Source of the DNA: Nocardioides baculatus
GTDB taxonomy: Bacteria; Actinomycetota; Actinomycetes; Propionibacteriales; Nocardioidaceae
Length of the DNA stretch: 64,000 nucleotides
Direction of reading: 5' to 3'
Assembly (NCBI RefSeq): GCF_016735675.1
Contig: NZ_JAERSG010000003.1
Location: forward strand, 434,001 to 498,000
The translations under genes were made by a program, and so were the position numbers. Positions 35,664 through 44,401 of this stretch are shown here, in pieces. Position 1 is the first letter of the stretch. Every line of letters starts with the position of its first letter. The notes under the pieces are model-generated. The model searched no databases, was not told where the DNA came from, and saw only the letters and a program-made list of their open reading frames with translations.

Positions 35664-36605
35664 ATGAGCGAGACAGTGATCCTGACGCGCGGGCTCCGCA
35701 AGGAGTTCGGCGGACACAGGGGCACGCACGTGGCAGTGGACGACCTGGACCTCGCGGTCCCGGCGGGCGGGGTGCACGGGTTCCTCGGCCCCAACGGGTC
35801 GGGGAAGACCACGACGATCCGGATGCTGCTCGGCCTCGCCACGCCGACGTCGGGCTCGATGGCGCTCTTCGGCGAGCCGGTCCCGGACCGGCTTCCCGAG
35901 GTGATGGAGCGCGTGGGTGCGGTGGTCGAGTCGCCGAAGTTCGCGCCCAACTTCACCGGCCGCCAGAACCTCCGCCTGCTCGCCGCGAGCGTCGGCAGGA
36001 CCACCGCCGACGTCGACGAGGCCCTCGACAAGGTCGGGCTGGGCCACCGGTCCGACGACCGCTTCCGGGCGTACTCGCTCGGCATGAAGCAGCGCCTCGC
36101 GATCGCCGCCACCCTGCTCAAGAGGCCCCGGCTGCTGATCCTCGACGAGCCCACCAACGGCCTCGACCCGGCCGGGATCCGCGAGATCCGCGACCTCGTC
36201 AAGGCCCTCGGCGAGAGCGGGGTGACCGTGCTGCTGAGCTCGCACATCCTGGCCGAGGTGCAGCAGGTCTGCGACAGCGTCACGATCATCGGCAACGGCC
36301 GGCTGCTCGCCTCCGGACGGGTGCAGGAGCTGATGGCGGCGACCGGTGCCTACCGCGTCGTCGTCGACCGTCCGGAGGACGCCATGCAGGTGCTGGAGGC
36401 TGCCGGACTCGCGGCCACCGCCGACGACGGCGCGCTCGTCGTCCAGACCGACCGGCCGGGCTCGGAGATCAGCCGGGTCCTCGGCCAGGCCGGCGTCTGG
36501 CTCGACGAGCTGACCCCGCTGCGCGCCGACCTCGAGTCGGTGTTCCTCGACCTCACCGAGGGCAACCGGATGGGTGCCATGCCGAGCGGGGAGGACTACC
36601 GATGA
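35664..36605 (+). CDS. ABC transporter ATP-binding protein
   Basis: A 313-residue ATPase of the bacitracin/multidrug-resistance-like (CcmA/BcrA) group. Walker A is GPNGSGKTT near residue 45, the signature is a variant (YSLGMKQRLAI), Walker B is LLILDEPTNGLD and the H-loop SSH follows. A C-terminal extension of about 100 residues is typical of the BcrA type. ATG at 35664 is preceded by a GGGGGGA stretch. Its stop overlaps the permease start, so the two form a transporter unit. Confidence 0.92.
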   Translation: MSETVILTRGLRKEFGGHRGTHVAVDDLDLAVPAGGVHGFLGPNGSGKTTTIRMLLGLATPTSGSMALFGEPVPDRLPEVMERVGAVVESPKFAPNFTGRQNLRLLAASVGRTTADVDEALDKVGLGHRSDDRFRAYSLGMKQRLAIAATLLKRPRLLILDEPTNGLDPAGIREIRDLVKALGESGVTVLLSSHILAEVQQVCDSVTIIGNGRLLASGRVQELMAATGAYRVVVDRPEDAMQVLEAAGLAATADDGALVVQTDRPGSEISRVLGQAGVWLDELTPLRADLESVFLDLTEGNRMGAMPSGEDYR

Positions 36606-37579
36606 AGGACCTGCTGCTCGTCGAGCTCACCCGGCTGCGCTGGCGCCGCGCCGTCGTCGTGCTCCTCATCGGGTGCCTGCTCGTGCCGATCGCCATCTGG
36701 GCCGGCACAGCCTGGAACACCCGGCCGTTCTCCGACGCCGACGTCGCCGCCGCCGAGCGGTTGGCGCAGTCCGAGGCCGACCAGCCCTACATCGAGGAGG
36801 AGATCGCACGCTGCGAGGAGGACCCGCAGATGTACGGCGGCTCCGCCGACGTCGACTGCGTCGAGCTGATCACGCCGAGCGCGGAGAACTACCTCTATCG
36901 GCAGACGCTCGACCTCGGCTCCGTGCTCGACAACGAAGCCCTGGCCGTGGTGTCCCTGCTCGCGATCCTCCTCCTCATCCTCGGCACCACCTTCGTGGGC
37001 CACGACTGGAACACCGGCTCCATCAGCAACCAGCTGCTCTTCGAGCCCCGCCGGCAGCGGGTCTGGGCAGCGAAGGGGCTCGCGGTCCTGCTCGTCGGAC
37101 TCGTCGCGGGAGCCGTCGCCCTGCTCGTGTTCTGGAGTGCGATCGCGGTGGTCCTCGGGCAGCGCGACATCGCGGTCGAGGCGGGCCAGTGGGCCGCCGT
37201 ACGCAACTCGTCAGGGCGTGGTGTGCTCCTGATCGCCCTCGCGGGAGTCCTCGGCTACGCGTTGACGATGCTGCTGCGCAGCACCGTGGCGACCCTCGGG
37301 ATCGGCCTGGGCGTCGCGGCAGCAGGCTCGCTCGCCGTGGTGGCGGTCTTCGGCGAGGGCTCCCAGCGCTGGCTGCTGCCCACCAACGCCTTCGCGGTGC
37401 TCAACAACGGCTACGACTACTACGTCTACTCGCCCGCCTGCGACACGATGGTCGTGGGCGGCAGCGACCCGTGCACCCAGACGATCTCGCTGGGCGCCGG
37501 ATCGGCGTACCTCGCGGTCGTGCTGGTGGTCGTGGTGGCGGCCTCGGTGCTGTCGTTCCGGCGGCGCGACCTGCCCTGA
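36602..37579 (+). CDS. ABC-2-type transporter permease
   Basis: A 325-residue membrane protein with about six hydrophobic helices: one near the N-terminus (about 16-36), then a roughly 80-residue external loop with four cysteines, and a cluster between about 110 and 320. ATG overlaps the ATPase stop (ATGA). With the ATPase it forms a typical two-component ABC-2 exporter. Substrate unknown. Confidence 0.9.
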   Translation: MKDLLLVELTRLRWRRAVVVLLIGCLLVPIAIWAGTAWNTRPFSDADVAAAERLAQSEADQPYIEEEIARCEEDPQMYGGSADVDCVELITPSAENYLYRQTLDLGSVLDNEALAVVSLLAILLLILGTTFVGHDWNTGSISNQLLFEPRRQRVWAAKGLAVLLVGLVAGAVALLVFWSAIAVVLGQRDIAVEAGQWAAVRNSSGRGVLLIALAGVLGYALTMLLRSTVATLGIGLGVAAAGSLAVVAVFGEGSQRWLLPTNAFAVLNNGYDYYVYSPACDTMVVGGSDPCTQTISLGAGSAYLAVVLVVVVAASVLSFRRRDLP

Positions 37580-37587
37580 CCCGTGAG

Positions 37588-37616
37588 TTGGGAGCCCATC
37601 CGACGCGCCGTAGAGT
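37588..37616 (+). promoter_or_regulatory. SigA-type promoter of lipA, leaderless
   Basis: TTGGGA (37588-37593), a 17-nt spacer and TAGAGT (37611-37616), ending 6 nt before the GTG at 37623. This is the clearest -35/-10 pair among the leaderless candidates. Confidence 0.7.
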
Positions 37617-37622
37617 GAACGG

Positions 37623-38561
37623 GTGACTGCCACTGCACCCGAAGGACGCAAGCTGCTGCGACTGGAGGTCCGCAACGCGGAGACCCCGATCGAGCGCAAG
37701 CCGGAGTGGATCAAGACCAAGGCGAAGATGGGGCCCGAATACACGGCCCTCCAGAGCCTGGTGAAGTCCGAGGGACTCCACACGGTGTGCCAGTCGGCCG
37801 GTTGCCCCAACATCTTCGAGTGCTGGGAGGACAAGGAGGCCACGTTCCTCATCGGTGGCGACCAGTGCACCCGGCGGTGCGACTTCTGCCAGATCGACAC
37901 CGGCAAGCCCCAGCCGCTCGACCGCGACGAGCCGCGCCGCGTGGCCGAGTCCGTGCAGACGATGGGCCTGAAGTACGCCACGATCACCGGCGTCGCCCGC
38001 GACGACCTGCCCGACGGCGGCGCCTGGCTCTACGCCGAGACGGTCCGTGCGATCCACGAGCTCAACCCGGGCACCGGCGTCGAGAACCTGATCCCCGACT
38101 TCAACGGCAAGCCCGACCTGCTGACCGAGGTCTTCGAGTCCCGCCCCGAGGTGCTCGCGCACAACGTCGAGACGGTGCCGCGGATCTTCAAGCGGATCCG
38201 CCCGGCCTTCCGCTACGAGCGCTCCCTCGACGTGATCACCCAGGCCCGCGACTTCGGCCTGGTGACCAAGTCCAACCTCATCCTCGGCATGGGCGAGACC
38301 CGCGAGGAGGTCAGCCAGGCGCTGCGCGACCTCCACGACGCCGGCTGCGAGCTGATCACCATCACCCAGTACCTCCGCCCGTCGCCGCGGCACCACCCCG
38401 TCGAGCGCTGGGTCAAGCCCGAGGAGTTCGTCGAGCTCAAGGACGAGGCCGACGAGATCGGCTTCGCCGGTGCGCTCTCCGGCCCGCTCGTGCGGTCCTC
38501 CTACCGCGCCGGGCGCCTCTACAAGCAGGCCATCGAGGCCCGTTCCGCCGCCGCGGTCTGA
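37623..38561 (+). CDS. lipA: Lipoyl synthase
   Basis: Radical SAM enzyme that inserts two sulfurs into protein-bound octanoyl groups. It has 312 residues with the N-terminal auxiliary cluster cysteines in [12 protein letters not shown] and the radical SAM motif CTRRCDFC. It completes the pathway started by LipB, encoded upstream of the inserted oxidoreductase and transporter operons. GTG start without a ribosome site, consistent with the leaderless promoter. Confidence 0.97.
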   Translation: MTATAPEGRKLLRLEVRNAETPIERKPEWIKTKAKMGPEYTALQSLVKSEGLHTVCQSAGCPNIFECWEDKEATFLIGGDQCTRRCDFCQIDTGKPQPLDRDEPRRVAESVQTMGLKYATITGVARDDLPDGGAWLYAETVRAIHELNPGTGVENLIPDFNGKPDLLTEVFESRPEVLAHNVETVPRIFKRIRPAFRYERSLDVITQARDFGLVTKSNLILGMGETREEVSQALRDLHDAGCELITITQYLRPSPRHHPVERWVKPEEFVELKDEADEIGFAGALSGPLVRSSYRAGRLYKQAIEARSAAAV

Positions 38562-38602
38562 TCACCGACCCGTCCGGTTGGGTCCGTCACGGCCCACGGA
38601 AG

Positions 38603-38608
38603 TAGAGT
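38603..38608 (+). promoter_or_regulatory. Leaderless -10 hexamer of DUF4191 gene (TAGAGT)
   Basis: TAGAGT ends 7 nt before the ATG at 38616. The same hexamer precedes lipA and thyA. Confidence 0.6.
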
Positions 38609-38615
38609 CGGCACC

Positions 38616-39323
38616 ATGTCGACGCCCGACTCCACCCCCACCTCGCGCCGAGGGCAGATCGCCCAGACCTACCGGATGGCCAAGCGCAGCGACCCGCGCC
38701 TGGGCTGGATCATCCTCGGCACCTTCCTGGTCGGGGCGGCGCTCGGCTTCGGACTGATGTGGGTCCTGCCGGGCGAGGGCGTCATCTCGCTGGTCATCTC
38801 GATCGTCGGCGCCCTCATGATCGGCCTGCTGCTCGCGATGCTGGTCTTCGGCCGCCGCGCCCAGGCCGCTGCCTACAAGCAGATGGAGGGCCAGCCGGCG
38901 GCTGCTGCCGGCGCCCTGCAGATGCTGCGCCGCGGCTGGAAGCTCGACCCGGTCGTCGGCTTCACCAAGCAGCAGGACGTCGTGCACCGCGTCGTCGGCC
39001 CTCCCGGCATCGTCCTGGTCGGCGAGGGCGCCAGCGCCACCCGCGTACGCCAGCTGCTGGTCACTGAGCGCAAGAAGCACGAGCGCGTCGCCTACGGCGT
39101 CCCGATCCACGAGATCGTCGCCGGTCGCGGCGAGGGCGAGGTGCCGCTGCCCAAGCTCGTGCGCCACGTGCAGAAGCTCGGCCGCGCCGTGAAGCCCGCC
39201 GAGATGACCGACATCCTCCAGCGCCTGAAGGCCCTCGACGCCCAGCGCGGCAAGCTGCCCGTGCCCAAGGGCCCGGTGCCGACCTCGATGAAGGGCATGC
39301 GCTCGCAGCAGCGAGGTCGCTGA
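38616..39323 (+). CDS. DUF4191 family membrane protein
   Basis: A 235-residue protein with two adjacent transmembrane helices (about 33-53 and 60-80) and a cytoplasmic domain ending in a basic tail (SMKGMRSQQRGR). It matches the DUF4191 family, which regularly follows lipA in actinobacteria. Function unknown. It meets the RDD gene tail to tail with 3 nt between. Confidence 0.88.
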   Translation: MSTPDSTPTSRRGQIAQTYRMAKRSDPRLGWIILGTFLVGAALGFGLMWVLPGEGVISLVISIVGALMIGLLLAMLVFGRRAQAAAYKQMEGQPAAAAGALQMLRRGWKLDPVVGFTKQQDVVHRVVGPPGIVLVGEGASATRVRQLLVTERKKHERVAYGVPIHEIVAGRGEGEVPLPKLVRHVQKLGRAVKPAEMTDILQRLKALDAQRGKLPVPKGPVPTSMKGMRSQQRGR

Positions 39324-39326
39324 GCC

Positions 39327-39725
39327 CTACAGCGTGACGGTCCGCGTCCCCGCGGCCACGTCGTGCAGACCGCGGCCGCCCATGGTGAGCAGCGGTGGCA
39401 CCAGTAGTCCGACCAGCGCCGAGCGGAGCAGCGCCCGCAGGAGTGACGGCGGCTGTCCCGACCCGTCCTGCCGTACGACGCGCACCCGCGTCGCGAGCTT
39501 GCCGAACGAGCCGCCGGCCACCGCGGTGAAAAGAGCCGACTCGACGACGAAGAGTCCCAGCGTGCCGAGGCCGTTGGGGTTGCCGGCGAGGACGCCGACC
39601 GCGACGAGACCCTCGACGACGGCGAGGCAGGTCACCCAGTCCACGAGGAGCGCCAGGATCCGCCTCCCCCAGCTCGCGGGCGTCGGTCCGGCGGATGGTG
39701 CGTACGTCGGGTCGGGCTGGGGCAC
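39327..39725 (-). CDS. RDD family membrane protein
   Basis: A 132-residue protein with three predicted membrane helices and RDD features: GRRILALLVDW near residue 21 (conserved Arg and Asp) and GKLATRVRVVRQDG. RDD proteins are implicated in ion or solute transport, but this one cannot be assigned. GTG start with TAGTCT 6 nt upstream. Confidence 0.88.
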   Translation of the reverse strand: MPQPDPTYAPSAGPTPASWGRRILALLVDWVTCLAVVEGLVAVGVLAGNPNGLGTLGLFVVESALFTAVAGGSFGKLATRVRVVRQDGSGQPPSLLRALLRSALVGLLVPPLLTMGGRGLHDVAAGTRTVTL

Positions 39726-39731
39726 GCGCCC

Positions 39732-39737
39732 AGACTA
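39732..39737 (-). promoter_or_regulatory. Leaderless -10 hexamer of RDD gene (TAGTCT)
   Basis: TAGTCT ends 6 nt before the GTG at 39725, and overlaps the stop codon of the lipoprotein gene upstream. Confidence 0.5.
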
Positions 39738-40493
39738 GGCGGCGCCTCCACCTTGCGGCGTCGCGCCCTTCGGGGCGACGACAGCGATCGGCGCGCCCCA
39801 GCTCGTGTAGTCGACCCTCACCTTGTCGCTGGCGCCGGAGTACTCCAGCCGCACCGGCAGCGAGGCCTCGTCGATCCAGAGGTCCATCGCCACGGTGTCC
39901 TCGACGTCGACCTGCCGGTGCATCGAGTCCTCGGGCAGCGCGTCGTGCCAGGCCTGCGTGTCGACGGTGACGACGTAGTGGGTCGAGGCCACGCCAGCCA
40001 TCTCCTCCTGACCCTTGTTCTGCACCTTGTCGACCGCGTCGGCGAGGGCGTCGTACTCCCCCGGCAGGTCGAGGGCGAGCAGCGCGGGCGAGTAGCCGGC
40101 GTCGAAGCCCTCCTCGTCGCCGGTCGCGCGCGGATCGTCGTCGGCGGTGTAGGTCCACTCGTTGTCGGCCGCCTCGCCACCGACGTAGATCTTGCCGCCG
40201 GTGCGGACGAACTCGAGGAACTCGCCGGGGGTGTCCCCGGTGATCGCGCGGAACTCGGTCTGCCCGTCGGTCCAGGTGAGGTCCATCTGCACCTCGCCCC
40301 GGCCGCGGTGGTCGCCGATGTTGAGGCGCACGGAGCCCTCGGCGCCCACGGCCTTCGCCACGGCCGGCGCCAGTGTCTCGAGGCCGTAGGACTGGCTGGC
40401 GGGCTCGTCGTCCTCGCCACCGCCGCACCCGGCCAGCACGATCGCTGTCGCCGGGATGATCGCCCACCGTCGTACTGCCTGTCCCCGAGTCAT
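39735..40493 (-). CDS. Lipoprotein, LppX/LprG-like
   Basis: A 252-residue exported lipoprotein. The signal peptide ends in the lipobox LAGC with lipidated C23, followed by GGGEDDE. The mature domain has the alternating beta strands and a YVGG-type segment seen in LppX/LprG-like lipid carriers, although this assignment is tentative. TACCGT lies 5 nt before the ATG. Confidence 0.85.
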   Translation of the reverse strand: MTRGQAVRRWAIIPATAIVLAGCGGGEDDEPASQSYGLETLAPAVAKAVGAEGSVRLNIGDHRGRGEVQMDLTWTDGQTEFRAITGDTPGEFLEFVRTGGKIYVGGEAADNEWTYTADDDPRATGDEEGFDAGYSPALLALDLPGEYDALADAVDKVQNKGQEEMAGVASTHYVVTVDTQAWHDALPEDSMHRQVDVEDTVAMDLWIDEASLPVRLEYSGASDKVRVDYTSWGAPIAVVAPKGATPQGGGAA

Positions 40494-40498
40494 GCCTG

Positions 40499-40504
40499 AC
40501 GGTA
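40499..40504 (-). promoter_or_regulatory. Putative -10 hexamer of lipoprotein gene (TACCGT)
   Basis: TACCGT ends 5 nt before the ATG at 40493, slightly shorter than the usual leaderless spacing. Confidence 0.4.
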
Positions 40505-40548
40505 GGACCGGTCCGGGACGGTGGACCAGCCTCCCCAGGGGTGGGGCC

Positions 40549-40564
40549 GTGACGTGGCCGCAAC
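40549..40564 (+). promoter_or_regulatory. Secondary GlnR-like half box
   Basis: GTGAC, 6 nt, GCAAC. It differs from the GlnR a-b consensus at one base of the b-site. It lies 36 bp upstream of the main operator of glnA. Confidence 0.35.
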
Positions 40565-40599
40565 ACGCCGCCGGAGGGCGGCCACTGCTCGGACGAGGC

Positions 40600-40637
40600 G
40601 TAACACGGCCGAAACAAACGGGATACGGTCTAGAAAC
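40600..40637 (+). promoter_or_regulatory. GlnR operator upstream of glnA
   Basis: Four half-sites with exact 6-nt spacers: GTAAC-n6-GAAAC-n6-GATAC-n6-GAAAC. The published GlnR consensus is gTnAC-n6-GaAAC repeated twice, so only one base (GATAC for GTNAC) deviates. It sits 95 nt before the glnA ATG. It predicts nitrogen control of glnA by GlnR, which is not encoded in this window. Confidence 0.82.
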
Positions 40638-40732
40638 TGCCACTGGCTAGCGTGACGCGCACGGTGCAACGAGGCTCCGTTCCGTGACGCTGCAATCTCG
40701 ACGTGCGCTGGTCGCCGTCAAGGAGGAACCGA

Positions 40733-42154
40733 ATGTTCAACAACTCCGATGAGCTGCTCAAGTTCATCAAGGACGAGGGCGTCGAGATGGTCGATGTCCG
40801 CTTCTGTGACCTGCCGGGCATCATGCAGCACTTCACGGTGCCGGTGTCGTCCTTCGACCAGAGCGTCTTCGACGACGGCCTCGGCTTCGACGGCTCCTCG
40901 ATCCGCGGGTTCCAGGCGATCAACGAGTCGGACATGTCGCTCCTCCCGGACCCCACCACGGCGTACGTCGACCCGTTCCGGAAGTCGAAGACGCTCAACG
41001 TGAACTTCTTCATCCACGACCCGATCACCGGCGAGGCCTACAGCCGCGACCCGCGCAACATCGCCCGCAAGGCGCTGGCCTACCTCGATTCCACCGGCAT
41101 CGCGGACACCGCCTACTTCGCCCCCGAGGCGGAGTTCTACATCTTCGACAACGTCCGCTACAGCACCGGCGTCAACGAGGGCTACTACCACATCGACTCG
41201 GTCGAGGGCTGGTGGAACTCGGGCAAGGAGGGCGAGGACAACCTCGGCTACAAGACCCGCCTCAAGGGCGGCTACTTCCCCGTCGAGCCCTACGACCACT
41301 ACAGCGACCTGCGCGCCGACATGGTCAAGAACCTCGAGTCGTGTGGCCTGCTCGTCGAGCGCGCCCACCACGAGGTCGGCACCGCCGGCCAGGCGGAGAT
41401 CAACTACCGCTTCGACACGCTGCTCAAGGCCGCGGACGACGTGATGAAGTTCAAGTACCTCATCAAGAACACCGCCTGGGAGCAGGGCAAGTCGGTCACC
41501 TTCATGCCGAAGCCGATCTTCGGCGACAACGGCTCGGGCATGCACGTGCACCAGTCGCTGTGGAAGGACGGCGAGCCGCTGTTCTTCGACGAGACCGGCT
41601 ACGCCGGCCTGTCCGACACGGCCCGCTGGTACATCGGCGGCATCCTCAAGCACGCGCCGTCGCTGCTGGCGTTCACCAACCCGACGGTGAACTCCTACCA
41701 CCGCCTGGTGCCGGGCTTCGAGGCGCCGATCTCGCTCGTCTACTCCTCGCGCAACCGCTCGGCGTCGGTCCGCATCCCGATCACGGGGGCGAACCCGAAG
41801 GCCAAGCGCGTCGAGACCCGCTTCCCCGACCCGTCGGCGAACCCCTACCTCGCCTTCGCGGCCCTCATGCTCGCCGGCCTCGACGGAGTCCAGAACAAGA
41901 CGGAGCCCGCGGCCCCGATCGACAAGGACATCTACGAGCTGCCGCCGGACGAGATGGCCGACATCGACCAGGTGCCCACGTCGCTCGGTGCCGTCCTCGA
42001 CGCGCTCGAGGAGGACCACGAGTACCTGACGGCCGGCGGTGTCTTCACCGACGACCTGATCGAGACGTGGATCCACTTCAAGCGGACCCAGGAGATCGCC
42101 CCGGTCCAGCTGCGGCCCCACCCGCACGAGTTCGAGCTCTACTACGACATTTAA
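40733..42154 (+). CDS. glnA: Glutamine synthetase type I
   Basis: Makes glutamine from glutamate and ammonia with ATP. It has 473 residues, typical of the adenylylated GSI-beta subtype. Visible are [12 protein letters not shown] near the N-terminus, the DGSSIRGF latch, the ATP-binding [10 protein letters not shown], and the adenylylation site Y401 in [14 protein letters not shown] chosen because AAGGAGGAA lies 5 nt upstream. Probably regulated transcriptionally by GlnR and post-translationally by adenylylation. Confidence 0.98.
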   Translation: MFNNSDELLKFIKDEGVEMVDVRFCDLPGIMQHFTVPVSSFDQSVFDDGLGFDGSSIRGFQAINESDMSLLPDPTTAYVDPFRKSKTLNVNFFIHDPITGEAYSRDPRNIARKALAYLDSTGIADTAYFAPEAEFYIFDNVRYSTGVNEGYYHIDSVEGWWNSGKEGEDNLGYKTRLKGGYFPVEPYDHYSDLRADMVKNLESCGLLVERAHHEVGTAGQAEINYRFDTLLKAADDVMKFKYLIKNTAWEQGKSVTFMPKPIFGDNGSGMHVHQSLWKDGEPLFFDETGYAGLSDTARWYIGGILKHAPSLLAFTNPTVNSYHRLVPGFEAPISLVYSSRNRSASVRIPITGANPKAKRVETRFPDPSANPYLAFAALMLAGLDGVQNKTEPAAPIDKDIYELPPDEMADIDQVPTSLGAVLDALEEDHEYLTAGGVFTDDLIETWIHFKRTQEIAPVQLRPHPHEFELYYDI

Positions 42155-42489
42155 GTCGGGGGTCTCTGTGACCTGCGGCTAGATGCCTGAAACGGCGTCT
42201 GACCTGCGAAAACGTCTTTCAACGTCTTCCAGCGTCAGACGTCGTTTCTCATCCTTGTGCGTACCCAGTGCACCCCACGGCGGGGAGCATCAGGGCGAGC
42301 ACCCGGGTTCCACACGGACGAGCGCGGCACACTCAACGTGGTGCGTCATCGAGAAGAGGTACATGACCCTGAGCGTAGGTGCCATCGCTTGCGGTCGTCG
42401 GCACTCCTGGGGCCGAACGAGCCCGTGACCTGTGGCGATGCCGTCTGGGACGCGCGTACGCGTCGGCCTCCATCTGCGCGGGATTGCGA
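42155..42489. other. Non-coding stretch between glnA and ISL3 element
   Basis: No convincing gene. It contains an inverted pair CGTCTGAC (42196-42203) and GTCAGACG (42234-42241) enclosing two AACGTCTT direct repeats, which could be a hairpin or protein site. The segment CTGACCTGCGAAAACG (from about 42199) closely resembles the first arm and loop of the tRNA-Thr terminator at 44155. A terminator for glnA is not obvious. Confidence 0.5.
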
Positions 42490-42497
42490 ATGAAAGC
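42490..42497 (+). repeat. 8-bp target duplication ATGAAAGC, left copy
   Basis: Immediately left of the ISL3 left terminal repeat. The same octamer immediately follows the right terminal repeat at 46155. Confidence 0.75.
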
Positions 42498-43880
42498 GGC
42501 TCATCCCAATCGGGGGTGTAGGAGTTGGGGTCTGAAGCCGCCGGTCTCGAGCAGGCTTCGGGCGATGTAGTTGGTCAGGTTGCGGAACCCGAGTGCGGAG
42601 CCGCGCAGGTGTTCGAGCCGTCCGTTGAGCGCCTCGGTCGGCCCGTTGCTGGTGCCGGGTCGTTCGAAGTAGGCGAGCACGTCAGCGGCTCGCTTCTTCA
42701 GGGTCCGGCCCAGGGTGGTGAGCTCGGTGAGCACCTTGGGGACGCCGGCGCTGAGGTCGGTGATCAGCTTCTCCATGAGCTCGCGGCCACGTTGCCGGTC
42801 CTCGTGGCGATAGGCGGCGATCATGCACTGGTAGACACCCCAGGTCGCCTCGACCTCGACGTGAGCGTCATCAACGAACAGCGCGCGTAGCCTGTCGCTC
42901 TGCTTGTCGGTGAGCAGGTCCGCGCCGGTGTGCAGCGTGCGCCGCGACTTGTAGGGCGGGTCGTCCCTGCACCCACGGCGCCCGTGGATCGCGAGTTGGA
43001 CCCGGCGGCTGACGCCTGTCGAGGGCGTCACCGGCCAGGCGCACGACGTGGAAGGGATCCATCACCGTGACCGCGTCCGGGATCTCCTCTGCAGCGGCGG
43101 TCTTGAACCCGGTGAAGCCGTCCATCGCGACCACCTCGACCGCGTCACGGAAGGCGTCGTCGCGGTCGGCGAGCCAGGTCTTGAACGCCGCCTTCGACCG
43201 GCCCTCGACCATGTCCAGCAGCCTTGCTGGGCCGGCGCCATCGCGCCAGACGTGCTCATCGACGCTAATGACCTTCACGCCCTCAAACCGCGTGGGGTCG
43301 TTGATCAGCAGCCGCTTGCCTTCAGCCAGGACCGCGTTGTTGGCGGTGTCCCACGCGACCCCGAGTCCCTCGGCGACACGGGCGACGGTGAGGTGTGCGA
43401 CCACGATCCCTTCCAGCGCCCACCGCAGCCCGGTGCGCGAGAGCTTCGCGCGTGGCTCCGCCGCGGCGCTGGTGTCTTGGTGCCACACGTGTCCGCAGTC
43501 GGCACAGCGGTAGCGGCGCACTACAACTTCCAGCACGGTCGGTCGCCAGCCCAGCGGCTCGTGGGCCAACCGCCGGATCACGGTGTCACGAGCAGCGCCT
43601 TCGCTGCCGCACCGTCGGCACCACTGATCTGGTTCCACCACGCGGCACGCGAGGACCGCACGATCCGGTTCAAGTCGTTGTCCGGTCACGCTCAGACCGA
43701 GGCCGTCGAGTCGAGCGAAGGCGGTCAGGTCAGGGCGGCCGAAGCCGGCCGGCGGGGTAGCGTCGAACACGTCGAGGTCTTTCGGATGGATGGCGTAGGA
43801 ACCTCCGTCGTCGGGAGACCTCGACGTCTATCTGCGGACCGACGCGCCCGGCCGACCTACAGCGTCATCTGAGAAGACCC
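42498..43880 (-). mobile_element. ISL3-family insertion sequence, 1383 bp
   Basis: Bounded by a left terminal repeat beginning GGCTCATCCCAATCGGGGG and a right repeat reading inward as GGGTCTTCTCAGATGACG; they align imperfectly (shared GG.TC..C.CA core). It contains one ISL3 transposase gene with a frameshift. The octamer to its right (CTGAAACG) does not match that to its left (ATGAAAGC); the matching octamer is found 2.3 kb away after a second ISL3 end. Confidence 0.85.
42501..43770 (-). pseudogene. ISL3 family transposase, frameshifted
   Basis: Two overlapping frames together make a complete ISL3 transposase. The upstream part (43770 to about 43010) has zinc-binding CRRCGSEG and CADCGHVW, then the catalytic aspartates in VISVDEHVW and VVAMDGFTGF with VMDPFHVVRLAGDALD. 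After this the frame shifts by one base within a C/G run near 43003-43010, and the downstream part (from about 43010 to 42501) continues with the family pattern RRTLHTGADLLTDKQ, the GPTEALNGRLEHLRG region bearing the catalytic Glu, and YIARSLLETGGF. The stop codon lies inside the left terminal repeat. One inserted C explains the break; programmed frameshifting is not usual in ISL3. Confidence 0.88.
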
Positions 43881-44105
43881 CTGAAACGTCTTCGACGACG
43901 ACGGGACCGGCGAGGAGGAGGGCGCGGTGAGCTAAAGGAATGGAGCTTGCTCGGCTTCGACGCCGCCGCAAGCTCCGGTGAAACGGTCGGTACTGGTCGG
44001 TCGTCGTCGGTCACCACCAGATGGCGGCGTCCCCCACGCTCGGCGTTTGCGCAGGTCAGCGGCTCGTTCGCCAGTGGGCGCATCAAGCGATAGACGCAAA
44101 GCCGA

Positions 44106-44144
44106 CGTGATTAGGTCGTCGGTTCGATTCCGACAGGCGGCTCC
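44106..44144 (+). tRNA. tRNA-Thr 3' fragment (att-site-like remnant)
   Basis: Contains the end of an anticodon stem/variable region (GATTAGGTCG), a complete T arm GTCGG-TTCGATT-CCGAC, and the acceptor strand AGGCGGC plus TCC. This matches the 3' half of actinobacterial tRNA-Thr. The bases before it cannot form the D arm or the matching GCCGCCT acceptor strand, so it is not a functional tRNA. Integrases commonly use tRNA 3' ends as attachment sites, so this is probably a duplicated att end. Confidence 0.72.
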
Positions 44145-44154
44145 GGCGAACAGC

Positions 44155-44182
44155 CCCTGACCTGCGGAAACGCAGGGCAGGG
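44155..44182 (+). terminator. Hairpin terminator following the tRNA fragment
   Basis: CCCTG-A-CCTGCG, GAAA tetraloop, CGCAGG-G-CAGGG: an 11-bp stem with one mismatch, 10 nt after the tRNA end. It looks like the native terminator of the tRNA-Thr gene carried along with its 3' end. Confidence 0.7.
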
Positions 44183-44401
44183 ACGGTTCGGTTCTGGTGG
44201 TCGCGCGATGCGCTGGCCTCACGGCTCTGCCCGACACCGACGTCGCTCTCCTCTGCGACGGACCCCTCGCCGGCTGAGCGCTCGCGGCCGGCATCCTGTC
44301 CGTGTGCCGATAGGCCTCGCACCGCTCGGCAACGCAGCGTGGCGTTGCGTCGCGACCTGGCGACGGCTCGGCGGGGCGCGATCGTCTCGTGCGTTGGCGG
44401 A

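Larger units (their letters stand above)
43881..44401. other. Cargo stretch without intact gene; holds tRNA remnant
   Basis: No complete gene. Apart from the tRNA-Thr fragment and hairpin listed separately, it holds a 28-codon plus frame (44191-44277) that reads like the C-terminal end of a protein (ending DVALLCDGPLAG) but has no credible start, and low-complexity GAC/GGA runs near 43896-43920. It is probably debris of earlier insertions and deletions. Confidence 0.5.

Noticed and set aside
42871..43031. Programmed frameshifting as the way to make the ISL3 transposase
   Set aside because: ISL3 transposases are normally single-frame and no slippery heptamer is evident. One extra C explains the break.
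44068..44144. A complete tRNA-Thr gene
   Set aside because: Bases upstream of the T arm and variable region cannot form the D arm or the GCCGCCT acceptor strand.
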